The notes beneath the pieces were generated by a model, which saw nothing but the letters and a program-made list of their open reading frames with translations, had not been told where the DNA came from and did not search any database. Position numbers and translations under genes: made by a program. From UBA4722 sp041690995 (lineage in GTDB: Bacteria; Pseudomonadota; Gammaproteobacteria; DSM-16500): a stretch of 32,470 nt of DNA. Position 1 is the first letter of the stretch; the number at the start of each line of letters is the position of its first letter. The stretch spans positions 1-32,470 of the forward strand of contig JBEPVM010000014.1 in NCBI GenBank assembly GCA_041690995.1, given 5' to 3'. Below, in pieces: positions 14,810-21,477 of the stretch.

Positions 14810-14815
14810 AGTATA
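14810..14815 (-). promoter_or_regulatory. -10 box of small RNA copy B
   Basis: TATACT on the minus strand, placing +1 at about 14803, exactly at the base of the 5' GGA hairpin. At 17 bp upstream there is only CTAGTT, a poor -35, so an activator is likely needed. Confidence 0.5.
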
Positions 14816-14906
14816 ACAATCACTAAAGCTAAAACTAGGACATGCAATTGTTTTTTATTTCAATAAACTTGCTCGAAGCAGGTATTCTTTTATAAAAAAT
14901 AATTAA

Positions 14907-14954
14907 AATCAATATGTTACAACTAACCTGTTGATTAATAGGGCGATAACCCTA
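14907..14954. promoter_or_regulatory. IHF-like site and dyad upstream of small RNA copy B
   Basis: AATCAATATGTTA (14907-14919) fits WATCAANNNNTTR and differs from the copy A site at one base; the preceding ATTAA is also shared. A dyad TAGGG-CGATAA-CCCTA (14939-14954) lies further upstream, in the same relative place as the dyad of copy A though different in sequence. Confidence 0.4.
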
Positions 14955-15106
14955 AACAAATTACCTGTTATCCTGCACAATACATATAGGCGTTTTCCTA
15001 CAACAAATTAAGCTTCTGTGGTTATTAAACCTAAATTTGGCAATTTTTTTTGAGAGTTTTCGTTTAGTATCTAAAAATAACGTACGTGCTCTTTCTATAG
15101 TCTAAA

Positions 15107-15161
15107 CCCTCACCCTATCCCTCTCCTGGAACGAAGTGAGGGGAGAAAGTTAGGGTGAGGG
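15107..15161. repeat. Large palindromic repeat downstream of minE
   Basis: CCCTCACCCTA (15107-15117) and TAGGGTGAGGG (15151-15161) are perfect 11-bp inverted arms around an inner CTCTCC/GGGGAG partial stem. Elements of the form CCCTCACCCTAACCCTCTCC are a common dispersed repeat between genes in proteobacteria. It would fold at the 3' end of the min transcript and might protect it; without a U-run it is not a classic terminator. Confidence 0.6.
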
Positions 15162-15182
15162 GGTTTTATGCCGAATTTAGGT

Positions 15183-15449
15183 CTAATCGGGTAGCGTGAC
15201 ATTTAACTCAAGGATAGAGCAACCTTCCTGGCGCGCTAAATCAAATTTTACGGCTTCTTTATCTATTGCTACATATTTTGCAATGACGTCTAATAATTCT
15301 TTTTGCATCGCGCTTAAGTAATCTGGCTTATCACGCGTCACTCGTTCATGGGCGATAATGATTTGTAAACGCTCCTTTGCACACTGGGAAGTTTTAACTG
15401 GGCGCTGAAAATAATCGAGAATTTTTGAGATTTTATTGGTTATACTCAT
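15183..15449 (-). CDS. minE: Cell division topological specificity factor MinE
   Basis: An 88-residue protein that drives the pole-to-pole oscillation of MinCD and so keeps the division site at mid-cell. The N-terminal part (KISKILDYFQRPVKTSQCAKERLQIIIAHER) contains the membrane-targeting and MinD-activating helix; the C-terminal part (YLSAMQKELLDVIAKYVAID...LELNVTLPD) is the dimerisation domain. Length equals that of E. coli MinE. Its ATG overlaps the minD stop by 4 bp. Confidence 0.95.
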   Translation of the reverse strand: MSITNKISKILDYFQRPVKTSQCAKERLQIIIAHERVTRDKPDYLSAMQKELLDVIAKYVAIDKEAVKFDLARQEGCSILELNVTLPD

Positions 15450-16270
15450 ACCGCTTCCCTCTCTTTAAAATTAAGCAACCGTTTTAGCCAATTGCTTTTT
15501 TCTTCAATAAAACGATGCGGTACATTTTCGCCAAGGAGACGACCCACCGCGTCTAAATAAGCTTGTCCTGCATCGCTTTCTTTGTCTAATATCACAGGGT
15601 CGCCTGCGTTGGAAGCACGTAATACTGCTTGCGATTCAGGGATCACACCTAATAATGGAATAGCCAAAATCTCGTTAACATCCGATAGGCTTAGCATATC
15701 GCCACGTGCCACTCGTTTTGCCGAATAACGGGTTAGCAATAAATGTTCTGTCAAAGGCTCACGTCCTTCTTCTGCACGCTTCGTTTTACTGGATAATAAA
15801 CCTAACATGCGATCAGAATCACGCACGGAGGACACTTCTGGATTAGTCACCACAATAGCACTATCTGCAAAATACATGGCGAGTTGCGCACCACGCTCTA
15901 TGCCGGCGGGTGAATCACAGACAATATAATCAAAGGTCTTGGAGAGTTCGTCAAGAACTGCTGCGACACCTTCGATAGTCAATGCGTCTTTGTCTCGTGT
16001 TTGTGAAGCAGGTAATATAAATAAATCTCTGATGTGTTTGTCGCGAATCAACGCTTGATTTAAATTCGCTTCATTGCGAATCACGTTTACAAAATCATAG
16101 ACCACGCGACGTTCGCAACCCATAATCAAATCAAGGTTACGTAAGCCAATATCAAAATCAATCACGACGGTTTTAAAACCGCGGCTTGCTAACCCCACGG
16201 CAAAAGAAGCACTGGTTGTCGTTTTACCTACGCCGCCTTTGCCTGATGTTACTACAATAGTTTTCGCCAT
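15446..16270 (-). CDS. minD: Septum site-determining ATPase MinD
   Basis: A 274-residue ParA/MRP-type ATPase that recruits MinC to the membrane. It has the deviant Walker A VTSGKGGVGKTTTSASFA, switch I IDFDIGLRNLDLIMG, and switch II YIVCDSPAGIERGAQLA. The C-terminal amphipathic helix that binds membrane is SNWLKRLLNFKEREAV. It lies between minC (20 bp upstream) and minE (4-bp overlap) in the standard minCDE order. A GGGAGCACCGA precedes the ATG. Confidence 0.97.
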   Translation of the reverse strand: MAKTIVVTSGKGGVGKTTTSASFAVGLASRGFKTVVIDFDIGLRNLDLIMGCERRVVYDFVNVIRNEANLNQALIRDKHIRDLFILPASQTRDKDALTIEGVAAVLDELSKTFDYIVCDSPAGIERGAQLAMYFADSAIVVTNPEVSSVRDSDRMLGLLSSKTKRAEEGREPLTEHLLLTRYSAKRVARGDMLSLSDVNEILAIPLLGVIPESQAVLRASNAGDPVILDKESDAGQAYLDAVGRLLGENVPHRFIEEKSNWLKRLLNFKEREAV

Positions 16271-16290
16271 TCGGTGCTCCCTGTGTCATT

Positions 16291-17025
16291 TTATATCATT
16301 TCAATGCGTACTTGCTCGTTTTCCAGATAAATTTGTTTCATACCATCGCCAACAGGCGCATTTTGCATATCTTCTTTTGTCAGATAATAACCAGCAATAG
16401 AAACAAGCTCTGCCTCTTCTAGTGTACGGCAAAAGATACGTGCTTGCATATTACCTTGTACGCCAGCAAGCACCCGACCGCGTAATGAACCATAAATATG
16501 AATATTACCATCGGCTAATAACTCAGCGCCATGGCTTACGGTGGTTGTCACAATTAAATCACTTTCTTTCGCATACACTTGCATCCCTGAGCGAATAGGG
16601 GTGGTTACTAATTTCGTTTCCCGTACGATTGGCTCTTCTTTTTTCTTTTGTGTGGGTGTAGCAACAGTCTCATCAACAGGGCTGTTTTTACTGGTGGCTG
16701 ATAATAAGGACAGGCCGCTCATCATAGCGGCAGTACGCTGTTCTGGACTGCCGCCGCGTATGCCAATCGCAGTCATTTTATTGGCTAATAAAATTTCTTT
16801 TAATTTTATAAAATCTAAAATGCCCGCTATTTTAACTTTATCCAAGTCAATCACCACGGGTAAATCCATAAAAAAATTGGGTGCGCGCTGAATAGTTATT
16901 GCTAACTGTCGTGCAAACGCTTCCCAGTCATATCGCGTAATTTGTAATAGGATACAGGGTAAAAAATTTGCTTTAAATTGGAAACAAAATTCTTTTTCTA
17001 TCTCCAGGCTGCTCGCTATCATCAT
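16291..17025 (-). CDS. minC: Septum site-determining protein MinC
   Basis: A 244-residue inhibitor of FtsZ assembly. The N-terminal FtsZ-inhibiting domain runs to about residue 110 (FQFKANFLPCILLQI...GIRGGSPEQRTAAM). It is followed by a charged linker with TPTQKKKEEP and the C-terminal beta-helix domain (IRSGMQVYAKESDLIVTTTV; GAELLADGNIHIYGSLRGRV; AGVQGNMQARIFCRTLEAEL-like region). Two ATGs, 17025 and 17022, follow an AGGGATTAAT site. It starts 35 bp after ribD, so minCDE may be read from upstream genes as well as from a local promoter. Confidence 0.93.
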   Translation of the reverse strand: MMIASSLEIEKEFCFQFKANFLPCILLQITRYDWEAFARQLAITIQRAPNFFMDLPVVIDLDKVKIAGILDFIKLKEILLANKMTAIGIRGGSPEQRTAAMMSGLSLLSATSKNSPVDETVATPTQKKKEEPIVRETKLVTTPIRSGMQVYAKESDLIVTTTVSHGAELLADGNIHIYGSLRGRVLAGVQGNMQARIFCRTLEEAELVSIAGYYLTKEDMQNAPVGDGMKQIYLENEQVRIEMI

Positions 17026-17060
17026 TATTAATCCCTATCATTTTCAAATGAACTTCTATA

Positions 17061-18134
17061 CTACCAACGAATATCGCATAAAGCATCATTTCCAACTTGT
17101 TGCCAATAAATTTTGCATTCGGCTACCTCAAGTGAAAAATTATCTGGAAATGCAGTTTGTCCCTCTCCTATCCACCGAGGAGCTATGTAAACCAAAGCGC
17201 GTTGTACTAATTTTTGCATGATTAAGGCTGAAAAACATTTCCCGCCTGCCTCTACCCATAAATCATGGATACCTTCTTGCCCTATGGACTTGATGACGGG
17301 GTGCAAATCAAGCCCTTGTGTGCTTTTATCGAGTTGGATACAACGTACACCTAAATCTGTTAATTTTTGAAGTTGTTTTTGAGTATCTTCTGCATAAAAA
17401 ACAGTAAGTGATTGCGCTGTTTTAAACACGGTCATTATAGGTGAAATTTGTAGTTTGCTATCTAAAATATAGAGAGGTTTTGCGATAATTTCATTAGTAT
17501 CTCGCGCGTTAAGATTTGGATCATCGCACATAATCGTCTTGACGGTTGTCAAAATCGCATCTGTTTTTTTGCGAGCAGCGTGTGTGAATTCTTGCAGCGC
17601 GTGTCCTGTTATTTGTATTCGTTCGCCTGATTTTCCTGCAATTTTCCCATCTAAACTTAATGCAATTTTTGCGGTAATAAAAGGCATTTTCGTATCATGC
17701 CAATATTGGTAACTTTTATAAAACTCATCAATTTCTGGTAATGGAATATGCTCGCATAGTATCCCTTTTGCCTGTAATAATAACAACGCGCTTTTATCAC
17801 TGACAAGGGGGTTTGGATCACGATAGCCATAGATAACGCGTTTTATGCCCGCCTGGATCAGTGCCTCTGTACACGGTGGTGTTCTACCCCAATGGCAACA
17901 AGGTTCAAGTGTGATATAAATAGTAGCGCCAATCGCTTTGTTATTAAGTTTTTTTAAAGCATCTATTTCAGCATGCGGTGATCCCGCCGCAAAGTGATAC
18001 CCTGTAGCAAGGATTTTATCATTGAAGGTAATGACTGCCCCTACAGCAGGATTAGGCGCACAAAAGCCGCAACGAAGCTTGGCACACTCGAGCGCTTGGA
18101 GCAAATAAAGGCTATCTACACTATTTTCACGCAA
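17061..18134 (-). CDS. ribD: Bifunctional riboflavin biosynthesis protein RibD (deaminase/reductase)
   Basis: A protein of about 357 residues that performs two consecutive riboflavin steps. The N-terminal deaminase domain has the zinc motifs SPHAEIDALKK and EPCCHWGRTPPCTEALI; the C-terminal reductase domain starts near KIALSLDGKIAGKSGERIQI and includes ILTTVKTIMCDDPNLNAR and LWVEAGGKCFSAL. The start is uncertain, since no ATG fits. I prefer TTG at 18134, which gives a normal N-terminus and overlaps the rplQ stop; TTG at 18170 would add 12 residues. No other rib genes are nearby, and the placement between rplQ and minC is unusual. Confidence 0.9.
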   Translation of the reverse strand: MRENSVDSLYLLQALECAKLRCGFCAPNPAVGAVITFNDKILATGYHFAAGSPHAEIDALKKLNNKAIGATIYITLEPCCHWGRTPPCTEALIQAGIKRVIYGYRDPNPLVSDKSALLLLQAKGILCEHIPLPEIDEFYKSYQYWHDTKMPFITAKIALSLDGKIAGKSGERIQITGHALQEFTHAARKKTDAILTTVKTIMCDDPNLNARDTNEIIAKPLYILDSKLQISPIMTVFKTAQSLTVFYAEDTQKQLQKLTDLGVRCIQLDKSTQGLDLHPVIKSIGQEGIHDLWVEAGGKCFSALIMQKLVQRALVYIAPRWIGEGQTAFPDNFSLEVAECKIYWQQVGNDALCDIRW

Positions 18135-18507
18135 TTGCTTCGGACGTTTTTTCCCGACCGACCAACTCAACGATTGCCATTGGAGCGGTATCCCCTTTGC
18201 GAAAACCGCATTTCAACACTCGCAGATAACCGCCTGGACGTGTTTTAAAGTGGGGAGCAATATCATTAAATAACTTAGTCACCATTTCTCTATCACGTAA
18301 ACGAGCAAACGCAATACGTCGATGATGTACGCTGTCTGATTTAGCTAAAGTAATCATCGGTTCTATATAACCTCTTAATTCTTTGGCTTTAGCCAGGGTT
18401 GTTGTAATTTGCTCGTGTTTTAATAATGAAGCCATCATATTTTTAAACATCGCTTTACGATGACTGCTGGTACGACCAAAATATCTGCCGCTATGTCGAT
18501 GACGCAT
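18127..18507 (-). CDS. rplQ: 50S ribosomal protein L17
   Basis: A 126-residue large-subunit protein located near the polypeptide exit tunnel. MRHRHSGRYFGRTSSHRKAM, FKNMMASLLKHEQITTTLAK and KELRGYIEPMITLAK are the conserved N-terminal half; GGYLRVLKCGFRKGDTAPMAIVELVGR is the conserved C-terminal half. Last gene of the alpha operon, 11 bp after rpoA; ribD initiates within its end. Confidence 0.97.
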   Translation of the reverse strand: MRHRHSGRYFGRTSSHRKAMFKNMMASLLKHEQITTTLAKAKELRGYIEPMITLAKSDSVHHRRIAFARLRDREMVTKLFNDIAPHFKTRPGGYLRVLKCGFRKGDTAPMAIVELVGREKTSEAIA

Positions 18508-18518
18508 AAGAAACCTTC

Positions 18519-19511
18519 CTACTCTTTATCTTGATGAGTAATTGCCTGCCAATTTTCTAACCGTGTACCTAAGGATAGGCCGTGCACCTGTAAAATATTT
18601 TTAATTTCAGTCAGTGATTTTTTACCTAAATTAGGTGTCTTTAACAAATCTGTTTCAGTGCGCTGTATTAAAGTACCAATGTCATAAATACCCTCTGCTT
18701 TTAAACAATTGCTTGATCGCACTGTTAATTCAAGATCATCCACTGGACGCATAAAAAGTGGGTTAATCGTTTGCTGATCACTTGCTTCTTTCATTGATGG
18801 CAATGATCTTAAATCAACAAAAGGTGCTAATTGCTGCTGTAGAATTGTTGCTGTACGGCGAATCGCTTCTTCTGGATCTAAAGTACCATTCGTCTCAAGA
18901 TCAATCACTAATTTATCTAAGTTAGTACGCTGTTCAACACGCGCATTTTCAACAGAATAAGAGACCCTACGTACAGGACTGAAGCTTGCATCTAAATGCA
19001 ATACACCAATACCCACTTTGGCATCTTCTACCATATGACTTCTTGTTGAAGCTGTCTGATAGCCTCGCCCTACCTGGACCTTGAGTGTCATGCTGAGTTC
19101 GCCTGTTTCATTCAGGTCTGCAATCACATACTCTGGGTTAACAATTTGAACATCATGCTCTGCCTCAATATCACCTGCTAATACTGGACCAGCACCCTTT
19201 TTATATAACCGTAAGGTCACTTCTTCACGACCCAATAACTTAATAGCAACATTTTTGAGATTTAAAAGGATCTCAAACGCATCTTGAAGCACGCCTGGTA
19301 TAGTACCGTACTCGTGTAACAGGCCATCAATTTTCACTTCTACAATGGCTGCTCCTGGCATAGAAGAAAGTAAAATTCTTCTTATTGTTGTTCCCAACGT
19401 ATGACCAAAACCAGACTCTAATGGTTCCAATGTAACCTTCGCATGAAAGGGTGTTATTGCTTCAACAGCAATTTCGCGCGGGGTTAAAAACTCATATGGA
19501 TTATTTTGCAT
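18519..19511 (-). CDS. rpoA: DNA-directed RNA polymerase subunit alpha
   Basis: A 330-residue subunit that scaffolds RNA polymerase assembly and contacts activators. N-terminal domain: THAKV-type VTLEPLESGFGHTLGTTIRR, LLSSMPGAAIVEVKIDG. The linker ends at about residue 230 and the C-terminal domain contains DDLELTVRSSNCLKAEGIYD and LLKTPNLGKKSLTEIKNIL. The ATG at 19511 is chosen because GATGAGG lies 5 nt before it and length then matches the family; a TTG 14 codons upstream would overlap rpsD. RRILLSSMPG is standard, while GTT replaces the commoner GNA. Confidence 0.96.
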   Translation of the reverse strand: MQNNPYEFLTPREIAVEAITPFHAKVTLEPLESGFGHTLGTTIRRILLSSMPGAAIVEVKIDGLLHEYGTIPGVLQDAFEILLNLKNVAIKLLGREEVTLRLYKKGAGPVLAGDIEAEHDVQIVNPEYVIADLNETGELSMTLKVQVGRGYQTASTRSHMVEDAKVGIGVLHLDASFSPVRRVSYSVENARVEQRTNLDKLVIDLETNGTLDPEEAIRRTATILQQQLAPFVDLRSLPSMKEASDQQTINPLFMRPVDDLELTVRSSNCLKAEGIYDIGTLIQRTETDLLKTPNLGKKSLTEIKNILQVHGLSLGTRLENWQAITHQDKE

Positions 19512-19533
19512 GAGAACCTCATCAATCCAATCA

Positions 19534-20166
19534 TTATTTGGAATAAAGCTCAACGATCAGCTTTTCATTAATATCAGGAGGCAACTCACTCCTCTGGGGC
19601 AATTCTTTAAAAATGCCTTCGAGTTTCGTTGCATCCACCTCTAACCAGCTACAGCTTGGTCTAGCTTGCGCTAAAGCAAGTGCATTTTGAACGCGTAACT
19701 GTTGTTTAGCACGATCTCTGAGGCTAATCATATCGCCTGGTTCAACTGAGTAAGAGGGTATATTGACTACACCGCCATTTACTAAGATCGCACAGTGATT
19801 AACTAACTGTCTTGCCATCGCTCGAGTCGCTGCAAACCCCATTTTGTAAACTACATTATCTAATCTACTTTCTAATAACTTTAGTAGATTTTCACCTGTA
19901 GAACCTTTTAAGCGAGCCGCTTTTTTAAAATAATTCACAAACGGCCTTTCCATAACACCATAAGTACGGCGTACTTTTTGCTTTTCGCGCAACTGTACTC
20001 CGTATTCTGTGTCACGACCACGTCTTGCTCCGTGTACACCTGGCGCTGTATCTAATTTACATTTCGAATCTAAAGAACGAACTCCACTGGTCAGTGAAAG
20101 ATCGGCTTTCTCTCGACGGGAATATTTACATCTACGCTTAGCCCGTGGGCTACGATAACTCGCCAT
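19534..20166 (-). CDS. rpsD: 30S ribosomal protein S4
   Basis: A 210-residue primary 16S rRNA-binding protein, and in E. coli the translational repressor of the alpha operon. GVHGARRGRDTEYGVQLREKQ and KVRRTYGVMERPF are the N-terminal region; the S4 RNA-binding domain is LLESRLDNVVYKMGFAATRA through VNGGVVNIPSYSVEPGD; it ends INEKLIVELYSK. The ATG at 20166 follows AGGAG by 7 nt; a TTG one codon earlier is unlikely. The N-terminus (MASYRSPRAKRRCKYSRRE) is a few residues longer than in E. coli. Confidence 0.97.
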   Translation of the reverse strand: MASYRSPRAKRRCKYSRREKADLSLTSGVRSLDSKCKLDTAPGVHGARRGRDTEYGVQLREKQKVRRTYGVMERPFVNYFKKAARLKGSTGENLLKLLESRLDNVVYKMGFAATRAMARQLVNHCAILVNGGVVNIPSYSVEPGDMISLRDRAKQQLRVQNALALAQARPSCSWLEVDATKLEGIFKELPQRSELPPDINEKLIVELYSK

Positions 20167-20187
20167 CAACTTTCTCCTGCACTATAA

Positions 20188-20700
20188 CTATACTCGACGT
20201 TTTTTAGGATCACGGCAACCATTAAAGGGTATGCCAGTCGCATCTGTAATTGACAATACTTTCAATCCTGCTGTATTTAATGCTCTCGCAGCAGATTCTC
20301 TTCCAGGGCCAGGACCTTTGACTCGCACATGCACATTCTTCATACCAAAATTATCAATGGCTTGTTGGGCTGCTTTCGCGCCTGCTTCGCCTCCAGCATA
20401 AGGCGTTGACTTACGCGACCCATGATACCCGCAACTTGCAGCACTGGCCCAGGTAATTGCATTACCTTGAACGTCTGTAATCGTTACAATGGTATTATTA
20501 AAGGAGGCATGGATATACGCAATGCCATCAAAAACTAGCTTTTTAGCTTTTTTACGCCCTTTTATTAATTTCGTCGATGCGGGTCCCGCAGACCCCGTGG
20601 TTTGTGAACCGGTGCCTTCGCTTTCTTTCACATCCACTGATTCCTTCGGCGCTTTCGAAACCTTGGATACTTTTGCTTCTCTCGTCTGATTTTGTGTCAT
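20188..20700 (-). CDS. rpsK: 30S ribosomal protein S11 with an extended N-terminus
   Basis: A 170-residue version of a protein usually near 129 residues. The core begins at about residue 50 (KKAKKLVFDGIAYIHASFNN) and includes TIVTITDVQGNAITWASAAS, VHVRVKGPGPGRESAARAL and the C-terminal GCRDPKKRRV. The first 45 or so residues (MTQNQTREAKVSKVSKAPKE, then Ser/Thr/Gly/Glu-rich) are extra. They have low complexity and no internal ATG from which a short form could start. S11 lies on the 30S platform near the mRNA exit. Confidence 0.95.
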   Translation of the reverse strand: MTQNQTREAKVSKVSKAPKESVDVKESEGTGSQTTGSAGPASTKLIKGRKKAKKLVFDGIAYIHASFNNTIVTITDVQGNAITWASAASCGYHGSRKSTPYAGGEAGAKAAQQAIDNFGMKNVHVRVKGPGPGRESAARALNTAGLKVLSITDATGIPFNGCRDPKKRRV

Positions 20701-20742
20701 TTGAATATTATTTCCTAAATTACTTTAATGCCGCTACTTTAA

Positions 20743-21099
20743 CTATACCTTACCCTTACGCTTACCTTTACGCGTTCTTGCATTAGTTCGGGTACGTTGT
20801 CCACGTACTGGCAAACCTCGACGATGACGTGATCCACGGTATGAACCTAGCTCGATAAGACGCTTAATATTCATCGAGACATCACGACGTAAATCACCCT
20901 CTACTTTCAATTTGGCGATTTCATTACGTAAATTTTCTAACTCCGCATCAGAAAGTTCTTTTACTTTAGTTTGCGGATTCACTCTTGCCGCAGTACAAAT
21001 TTTCGCTGCTCTCTGGCGACCCACACCATAAATCGCAGTGAGGCCAATAACCACATGTTTTTGTATCGGTATATTTACACCTGCAATACGGGCTGACAT
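20743..21099 (-). CDS. rpsM: 30S ribosomal protein S13
   Basis: A 118-residue head protein of the small subunit that contacts the P-site tRNA and bridges to the 50S. SARIAGVNIPIQKHVVIGLT, AIYGVGRQRAAKIC, LRRDVSMNIKRLIELGSYRG and the basic tail RGQRTRTNARTRKGKRKGK are all as expected. First gene of the alpha operon, after a 240-bp spacer. GTAGGAG lies 7 nt before the ATG. Confidence 0.97.
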   Translation of the reverse strand: MSARIAGVNIPIQKHVVIGLTAIYGVGRQRAAKICTAARVNPQTKVKELSDAELENLRNEIAKLKVEGDLRRDVSMNIKRLIELGSYRGSRHRRGLPVRGQRTRTNARTRKGKRKGKV

Positions 21100-21196
21100 T
21101 TAAACACTCCTACTACTTCTACTCATCTATATGTGACCCTGGTCCGCATAATTTAAAATGGCGGTCAGTTTAATATCCTGCTGATAAAAAAGCAAC

Positions 21197-21202
21197 ATTA
21201 TA
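21197..21202 (-). promoter_or_regulatory. -10 candidate for the alpha operon
   Basis: TATAAT on the minus strand about 100 bp before rpsM. An alpha-operon promoter and an S4-controlled leader are expected in this gap by analogy with E. coli. No good -35 box is visible. Confidence 0.3.
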
Positions 21203-21227
21203 AATTTACTAAATTATCATATGCTTC

Positions 21228-21285
21228 GCACAAGCCAAGCTTGTGCTTGCACTTAGAGGGGAGAGCTGCGCTTCTCCCCTCTAAG
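21228..21285. repeat. Two consecutive perfect hairpins between rpmJ and rpsM
   Basis: GCACAAGC-CAA-GCTTGTGC (21228-21246) has perfect 8-bp arms with a 3-nt loop. CTTAGAGGGGAGA (21252-21264) and TCTCCCCTCTAAG (21273-21285) are perfect 13-bp arms around an 8-nt loop. Neither has a U-run. They separate the spc and alpha operons and could act as a processing site, 3' stabiliser or partial terminator. Confidence 0.6.
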
Positions 21286-21340
21286 GACACCCCATCGCGC
21301 AAAATTTAGCGACTATTGGCACTAACTTATCTATCTATTA

Positions 21341-21454
21341 TTAACCTTGCTTCTGTTTATGCTTTTTTTCTTTGCAAATCACTCTAACCACGCGATTTCT
21401 ACGTACAATTTTACAATTGCGACACATTTTCTTTACCGATGCACCTACTTTCAT
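21341..21454 (-). CDS. rpmJ: 50S ribosomal protein L36
   Basis: A 37-residue zinc-ribbon ribosomal protein: MKVGASVKKMCRNCKIVRRN followed by RVVRVICKEKKHKQKQG. The zinc ligands C11, C14, C27 and H32 (CxxC...C...H) are all present, so this is the zinc-binding form. GAGG lies 7 nt before the ATG at 21454. It closes the spc operon, 23 bp after secY. Confidence 0.95.
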   Translation of the reverse strand: MKVGASVKKMCRNCKIVRRNRVVRVICKEKKHKQKQG

Positions 21455-21477
21455 ACTTATACCTCGCTCTATGAACC

